Origin: Rallus limicola
Lineage: Eukaryota > Chordata > Aves > Gruiformes > Rallidae
Length of the DNA stretch: 64,000 nt
Assembly (NCBI GenBank): GCA_022605955.1
Contig: JAKCOZ010000040.1
Span: forward strand, 3,224,001 to 3,288,000
Direction: 5' to 3'
In this document: piece after piece, positions 58,301-64,000 of the stretch
How the letters are laid out: each line of letters starts with the position of its first letter
Numbering within the stretch: position 1 is the first letter of the stretch
Program-made: the position numbers and the translations under genes
The notes under the pieces: generated by a model
The model's input: the letters and a program-made list of their open reading frames with translations, nothing else
What the model was told of the DNA's origin: nothing
Database searches by the model: none

Positions 58301-61300
58301 AGGCTGTTGCCCTGTCCCAGCTGTCCTTGGGATGGTGTCTGGCTTTGGCCCCTGCTCAGGTTTCCCTTGGCTAGGCTCTGGTCCCTGTGGGAAGCATCTG
58401 CATCCTTCCCTCCCTCTCTTGCATCCCAGGGAGCTTCAAGGTGGGAATCCTGCCCTGCTCCCTTAGGGTGGATCACAGTATTGGCACGTGGCCAATCTCA
58501 TTTGCATCTCCTGTTAATTGAAGGCAACGATGCAGGCAAGGGCCAGGCAGAAATCTTCCTCCTGCCCAGACAGGGCAGCTGGTCTGTGCAGCCAGTGAGG
58601 GGAGCACCCAACCCCATCCTCATTTCATCCCTGTCCCATTGCCATCCTCATGGGAACTCCAGTTTAAGGAGTTTCCCAGCCCAGTGGGTGCAGGTGTCTT
58701 GGAGCTGCCACACATCGTGTAGCTGGTGGGAAGATCAGCCTGAGGACCACAGTAGTCGCTGCTGCCAGGAGGGATCCTGGAGCCTGGGTAGGAGTCAGGG
58801 AGCAGCCCAGCCCCTCCGTGTTGGGGCCATGGGTCCCAGTGCTGTCCCCACAACTGCGTGAGAGCTGCCCAGCTGCTCCGAGGCACCGGCACTTTGTGTG
58901 ACCTTAGGAAAGCACTGTTGGCATCTGGTTTTATTTAAGCTGAGAGATTTGATGCTCTGAAGGCAGCTGGTGGTGGGGGAGGAGGGATGTTGCCTGTGTC
59001 TGGGCTGGGTAAGGGTCCCCCCAGCTGAGCTGGTACCCCCCCAGCCCCACCTTTCCCCTGCCTTTGCGGGGAGCTGTGTGAGGAGGTGCCGGCACTTCGG
59101 CACGGTGGTCCCCAGCAGTGCCACATCTCCTGTCCAGCTCTTCCTCGTGTGTCTCCCTGAGGAGGGGGAGGGGGGAGGGAAGGAGCCCCCCCAGCCCCTG
59201 TCTGGGCTCTGCTGCCATCGCTTGCGTTGCGCCATGGCCCTGTGGCTGATGCCGCCGGGGCTGATGCGCGCCAGGGCTGGCATTGCTCTGCGTGGGGTCC
59301 CGGAGACTTTGGGTTCGTGTTTCAAATTTCAAGGGCATGAGCCATTTCCTGGAAAAAACTGAAAGATTAAACAAAAAGCAAATAACAGGAACGAAGGAGA
59401 AGGCTTCGATCGGGGCTTCACTGTGAACTTTAACCAGGCTGCTGGGAGCTGGCCCAGGAGCCCTTCACTGTGCGAGGTGCCGATGGGAGATGGGAGCCGG
59501 GATCCTGTGAAAACAGAGTGGGTGGGAGACCATGGCTCTGACCTCCTGCCTGCCTGTGGGAAGAGCCATCGCTGGGCAGCACCCGGCAGCCTCTGTCCCT
59601 GGTGCCGTGGGTCCCTGGGTACTCCCACCCGTGCTGCGCTGTGCCCACCCCTTCCTGCTCTGGGAAGGTTTTTCCCGTTGCCAGACACAATATGGATTTG
59701 CATGAGCCCAGCCCTGGGATGGAGTCACATGGGAGCCCTGGCTGCTTTCCTCTTCCAGCCCAGGAGTCAAATGCCACTCATGGCTCGGCTGTGCCAGATG
59801 CATCTCTGAATGCAGGTGGGACCCCGGCTCCTGGAGACATCCCCCCTCTACATCCTCTCTCCAGACGGGTCCCAATCTGGAGGCACCAGCAGTGTTTTAA
59901 ACAATGAAGTCAGGCCGAGGTCCGGGTCTCATGATGCTCCGTCCAGCTGCCAACATCTGGGATCGCAGTTTGGCTGCGCTCCTGGCACAGGCGAGGGTGC
60001 CAAGCGCCGCCTTTCGGGATCGGCCCCGTGGGAGATTAACTTTCTTATTCCAGGAATTTCTTCTTTCATGTCTTTGCGGGGGCCGTGCCTCGCGGCAGAC
60101 CATGGCTCTGGTCCCGGCTGTGGTGCCCAGTGCCGCCCTGGTGCAGCCTGGTGCCCCTGTTCCCACTGCAGCCCCTCATAAGCAGCTTTCTGGGAGCACT
60201 GGGGTCTTCCTGGGGCTCCCTGTCTGGGCCTGCTGGGGTCACCTTCCAACCTCGTGGGTCTGGTGCCCTGGGTGAGTACTTGGCACCTTGTGGCATGTTG
60301 CTGGCTGGGGCTGTGCAGCTGCTGCCCGGTGTCCTTGCAGCACAGTCTGCAGCCCTGCAACAACTGCCACGTGGCAACAAGCCCCTGAATTGTGGCTAGT
60401 AATTCGGAACAACTCCCAGGAGCTTCTCCCAGTGCTGTTGGGAGAGCTCAGCCCAGTGCAGTGGTAGGGGCAAGAGGGGACCCCCGGACTGGGGGTGACA
60501 CCTGCAGGCACCAGGGTGGGGTCCGGCAGCACCCACTGCACATTGTGCTGGTGGTGCCAATTGGTCCACAGGGCCAGGACACTGGGGGGGCATCATGCCA
60601 GAGCGAGCAGCCAGAGCAAACAGCACCACCAGGGCTGCCCCACAGTGCTGAGCCCCCTCCGGTCTGTGTCCTTGCAGAGAAGGAGGAGATCGACCACCCC
60701 AACAACAGCTTCAGCCCCTGCAGCATCCACGACCGCAAGTGCCTGCAGAAGCAGCAGGCGAAGCGGGTCAACAACGGCAACAAGATGCGCAGCAGCGGGA
60801 GCCCGAACCACCGCGAGGAGACACGGCCCATAGTGAGCACGATGCCATGCCACGACGGGGGCGCTGGCACTGGCGCTGGGGTGGTGCTGGGCTGGGGAGG
60901 GCGGGATGGGGTTGGAGAGGGTGAGATGGTGCTGAGCATCCCCTGCGCCATTCTCTGGGGTCGGGGTCCTGGGGTGGGGGTCATGTGTCAGCCCCGCTGC
61001 TGGCTCAGCCCCCCCTGTTCCTGCAGGCGCAGGGCTCGTGCCAGAGCGAGCTGCACCGGGCGCTGGAGCGGCTGGCCGCATCGCAGACCCGCACGCACGA
61101 GGACCTGTACGTCATCCCCATCCCCAACTGTGACCGTAACGGCAACTTCCACCCCAAGCAGGTCAGGAGGGCTCCTGGGCATCATGGGGGGGGGTGGAGG
61201 GCTGATTGCATAGGGGCACTGTGCAGAGCCAGGATGGAGCTGGGAGGGGGCTGTGGGCACAGCAGAGCGCACCTGTGGCTCCTGGCTCCAGTGGGAGTCA

Positions 61301-61577
61301 CCTTTTGGGGGTTGGGGGGCCCTTTGCAGAAGCTCGGGGAGGGATGTCAAAGCCCCTTGTGAACTCCTGGCTGCCCTGGCCAGGCAGCCTGCGGGGCTGG
61401 GGCTGTGGGGGCCGGGCTGGGCACCCCTCACCAAACTCATCCCCCCAGTGTCACCCAGCGCTGGATGGGCAGAGGGGCAAGTGCTGGTGCGTGGACCGCA
61501 AGACAGGGGTGAAGCTGCCGGGCTTCCTGGAGCTGAAGGGGGACCTGGACTGTCACCAGCTGGCAGACAGCATGTGA
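55400..61577 (+). CDS. IGFBP4: Insulin-like growth factor-binding protein 4 (4 exons, 259 aa)
   Basis: Secreted protein that binds IGF-I and IGF-II and mostly restrains their signalling. Exons: 55400-55760, 60678-60832, 61027-61161, 61449-61577; total 780 nt, GT-AG throughout. A poly-Leu signal peptide ([16 protein letters not shown]) is followed by the mature start [12 protein letters not shown]. The N-domain holds the IGFBP motif GCGCCATCA and RCYPPRG, then [10 protein letters not shown]. Exon 2 is the linker, with N-glycosylation site NNS and NKMRSS at the position of the PAPP-A cleavage site (KMK in human). The C-domain is thyroglobulin type-1: [39 protein letters not shown]. It ends CHQLADSM, whereas human ends DSFRE. 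Length and exon plan match human IGFBP4; the two extra N-domain cysteines typical of IGFBP4 are not separately verified. Confidence 0.97.
55761..60677 (+). other. IGFBP4: IGFBP4 intron 1 (4.9 kb)
   Basis: A large first intron is typical of the family. It holds a (GGGAT)n stretch near 55.95 kb and short AT-richer patches at 57.07-57.12, 58.5 and 59.34-59.40 kb. No hidden exon, transposon or RNA gene is recognised. Confidence 0.6.
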
Positions 61578-64000
61578 GTGCGACCGTGGCAGCCCCACAC
61601 CATGCCACAGCCGGGACCCCCACTGGGGTGGGGTAGGAGAGGAGGAGAGCAAATGTGACGGCTGAGCAGCTCCCTGGTGCTGGGGGACCCCAGCACGCAC
61701 CCCTGATCGCCGCTGTGCTCTGCGCCACAGGCTGCCTGCGGCACGGGGCACGGCACCATGGCCTGCACCATGACCACTAGCCACCATGTGCCAGCAGCAC
61801 CTCCATCCCACACGGACACCTCCAACAGATGCTGCCCCGGGGAGTGTCAGCAATGGAGCAGGTGGGCATCACCCACTACGCTGCGGCCCCTCGGTGCTGC
61901 TGCTGCCCACCTGCCCCACGGTGCCCCGCTCTGGCCCTTTACCCCGGCCCCTCCGTGCTGCGGCACAGCTGGGCCACCCAGAGCCTGGCACCTGTGACAG
62001 AGGTTCAGCTGCTGCCCCAGTGCGGCCCCACAGGCAGCCCCAGATGTGTTGGCAGCTTGGGGGGTGCTGCAGTGGGACCCGTGCCCGCCATGCCTTGCCA
62101 TCCATGCCAGACAAAGCGTCTCATCCTGCCCTCCCCAGTGGTGGGAGCCTGCCCAGGGAAGGGTGGTGCAGCCCAGAGATGCCCCCCACCTCCTGCCACC
62201 AACTGCCCATGTCCCTCCCTGCCCCCTCCTTGCCCAGAGCACATGCATATGAGAGGCCTCGCAGCCGCACAGAGCAATAAGAGACCTTTGCCCCACCCCA
62301 ACCCCCGCAGCCCCTCACCCTGGGAACTGTCAGCCTCCCTTCCCTGCCTTGTCCTGCTCCCATCCCCAGCCACCGTCCCTGGGGCGAGGGGCCGGGCACC
62401 CCCAGACGCATGTTGTATCCCCATGGCACCAGGTCCGAGGGGGATGAGGGACACCTGGGAGACCCCCCAGCAGGGAGGGCTGATTTTGGTTCGGTTTGGG
62501 TTTGTGTTTTTTTTTTCCTTCCCCAAAGATTTTTAATATTTAAAAACTGTTGTTGGTGGGATGCTGACCCTCCGTCCCCATGACAGGGGCACCACAGGCT
62601 GCAGCTTCCAGCTTGGCACAAAGTGACCAAACCAGGATGAATTCCTGGAATGTCTCAGCCCCAGGACCTGTGGATTTTGTCAGCACTAAGTTCCCAGCTG
62701 AGAAATTGTCACTGTTCCTGTGGCTTTTTCTTTCTTTCTTTTTTTTTTTTTTTTTCCTTTTTTAAACTTTTATTTCTTTTTATAAGCTGGGCTGGAAATT
62801 TTTCACCTAAATGTCTTTTAGGTGAGACACGATGCTGGCAGCTGTGGCGAGCATGCTGGAGCCAGAGGGATTTTGCTGGTTCTGCCCCCAGACCCACCCC
62901 CAGCTCCACGGCCATGGCCAGAGGTTTTGGTTTTCTGTGTGGATTTGCCTGATCATGGTGCTGGGAGCCCCAGCCCTGATGGGAACAAAATGTTTCAGTT
63001 TTAGTGAAACACCCTTCTGCCCTCTGCCATGGCATGGCATGGCACAGCACGGCACCTGTGGGGATGCTCCCACATGTCTTGGGGCAAGCCGGGCTGGGGG
63101 CTGGCACTGGACTCAGCCTTGCAGCTCATCAGCACAGTGTCACCCAGCTTCTTGTCCGGGTGATGTATCCCAGCACCTTCCCCATGTGTCCCATTGGGCG
63201 GTGCTCCTCCCCCACTGTGATCTGCCGTCACTGGGAGGGTCTCATGGAGCTGTTGAGTTGCCAGCTGCACCCCTGCTGTGTGCTGCTGGTGAGATGCCCG
63301 GCCTGCCCTCATGCATTGCTGGATCCCCTCACCCCCCTGGCACCCCTTGGCCAACTGTGTGTGTCCCAGCTCGGAGGAGGCTGTATGTGTTCCGAGCCAG
63401 TTTCCTGAGATGGTGGTCAGTGAGGACAGGGGTCCCTGGCCCTGCCAGCGCCCACGGCACCCTGGTGCCACCACACAGAGGATGGGTTTCACAGGGTGCA
63501 AGGAGCTGGGGAGCACAGCTGGTCACGGCACCGGTCCGACATGGCCACGCCAGCAGCACCCTGGCAGCATACAGGATGCAGCAGCTGCCCCAACCTGCCG
63601 GATTCAGCTGCTCGGACCTTCCCCACGTGTGGCCAGGGCAGCGCCCACAGACCCCTCCTGGATTTGGGGTGGCCAGTGGATGCTGGCGCTCAGCAGGGCA
63701 TGTGCTGTGCCCGGCTCAGAGGACTCTGCTGTTTTATATCGTCTCTTGCGTAGTTTAAGGCTGTATTTACACACGATCATGTACCAGCGTAGGGCTCCCC
63801 GACCCCAGCGGGGTTCTTCCACGCCGATGGGATTTCTTGTTGGTTCCTCCCGGGCCAAGCCCGTCCCTTCGGACTCCCATGTAGCACCGACCCTCTTTTA
63901 CAGTAAACTTGAACCTTTATATCGTCAAAAAGAAGGAAAAAGGAAAGGTAATTACTGTGTTCAGTTACCCTGGTATCACTGTGTTTGTGTGGTGTCTGCA
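61578..64000 (+). other. IGFBP4: Probable IGFBP4 3' UTR and downstream flank
   Basis: No coding region is recognised to the window edge. No AATAAA occurs at a convincing place. AATAAG lies near 62275 and AGTAAA at 63902-63907, within an AT-richer, non-repetitive block (about 63.72-63.99 kb) that looks like a transcript end. T-rich tracts at about 62.50-62.52 and 62.725-62.76 kb are simple sequence. A - strand 3' UTR of the next gene (TNS4 in human order) entering from the right is also possible. Confidence 0.4.
63902..63907 (+). terminator. Candidate variant polyadenylation signal AGTAAA
   Basis: AGTAAA, a known weaker variant of AATAAA, is followed about 15-50 bases on by A-rich and then GT-rich sequence (TGTGTTTGTGTGGTGTCTG). 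It would give IGFBP4 a 3' UTR of about 2.3 kb. Tentative. Confidence 0.3.

Noticed and set aside
62725..62760. Poly-T tract as a - strand retroposon tail
   Set aside because: No element body or target-site duplication was recognised beside it; treated as simple T-rich sequence.

Overview
This window is vertebrate nuclear DNA, almost certainly from a bird. Three CR1 LINE fragments (the dominant avian retroposon) lie in TOP2A introns. Introns are short, and the flanks are extremely GC- and CpG-rich, as on avian microchromosomes. The gene order RARA(+), GJD3(-), TOP2A(-), [collagen](-), IGFBP4(+) matches the RARA-GJD3-TOP2A-IGFBP4 block of human 17q21, with one extra gene. I reconstructed exons by hand from splice sites and reading phase. 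All phases close for RARA (8 coding exons, 453 aa), TOP2A (35 exons, 1554 aa) and IGFBP4 (4 exons, 259 aa). The extra gene closes (22 exons, 829 aa) if one GC-AG intron is accepted.

Region by region. 1-21.2 kb: RARA on the + strand. A CpG-island promoter region (P1) lies at the left edge and the A1 coding exon at 7.3 kb. An internal P2 promoter at 12.6 kb carries a textbook DR5 retinoic acid response element and the alternative A2 exon, which shows an apparent one-base frameshift in a C8 run. The common DNA- and ligand-binding exons lie at 17.5-20.4 kb. The introns are GC-rich but hold AT-rich islands with forkhead, homeodomain, RFX X-box and PBX-HOX motifs. 21.2-22.9 kb: GJD3 (connexin 31.9 type), convergent with RARA; the two genes appear to share a back-to-back polyadenylation element. 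22.9-24.8 kb: no gene recognised. 24.8-45.2 kb: TOP2A on the - strand, with clearly lower GC than either flank and a cell-cycle promoter of inverted CCAAT boxes plus a CHR.

45.8-52.4 kb: a compact - strand collagen gene encoding a signal peptide, interrupted Gly-X-Y repeats, a multiplexin-type trimerisation domain, a hinge and a complete endostatin domain. It looks like a third member of the COL15A1/COL18A1 (multiplexin) family at a place where I know of no mammalian collagen gene; it is the most notable object in the window. 52.4-55.4 kb: its CpG-rich promoter, an unassigned spacer and the IGFBP4 promoter. 55.4-61.6 kb: IGFBP4 on the + strand. 61.6-64 kb: probable IGFBP4 3' UTR and flank.

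The genes are independent transcription units: a retinoid-activated transcription factor, a gap-junction channel, a mitotic DNA topoisomerase, a basement-membrane type collagen and a secreted IGF-binding protein. No tRNA, rRNA, CRISPR or bacterial-type feature was seen. Most very long ORFs in the GC-rich parts are composition artefacts.
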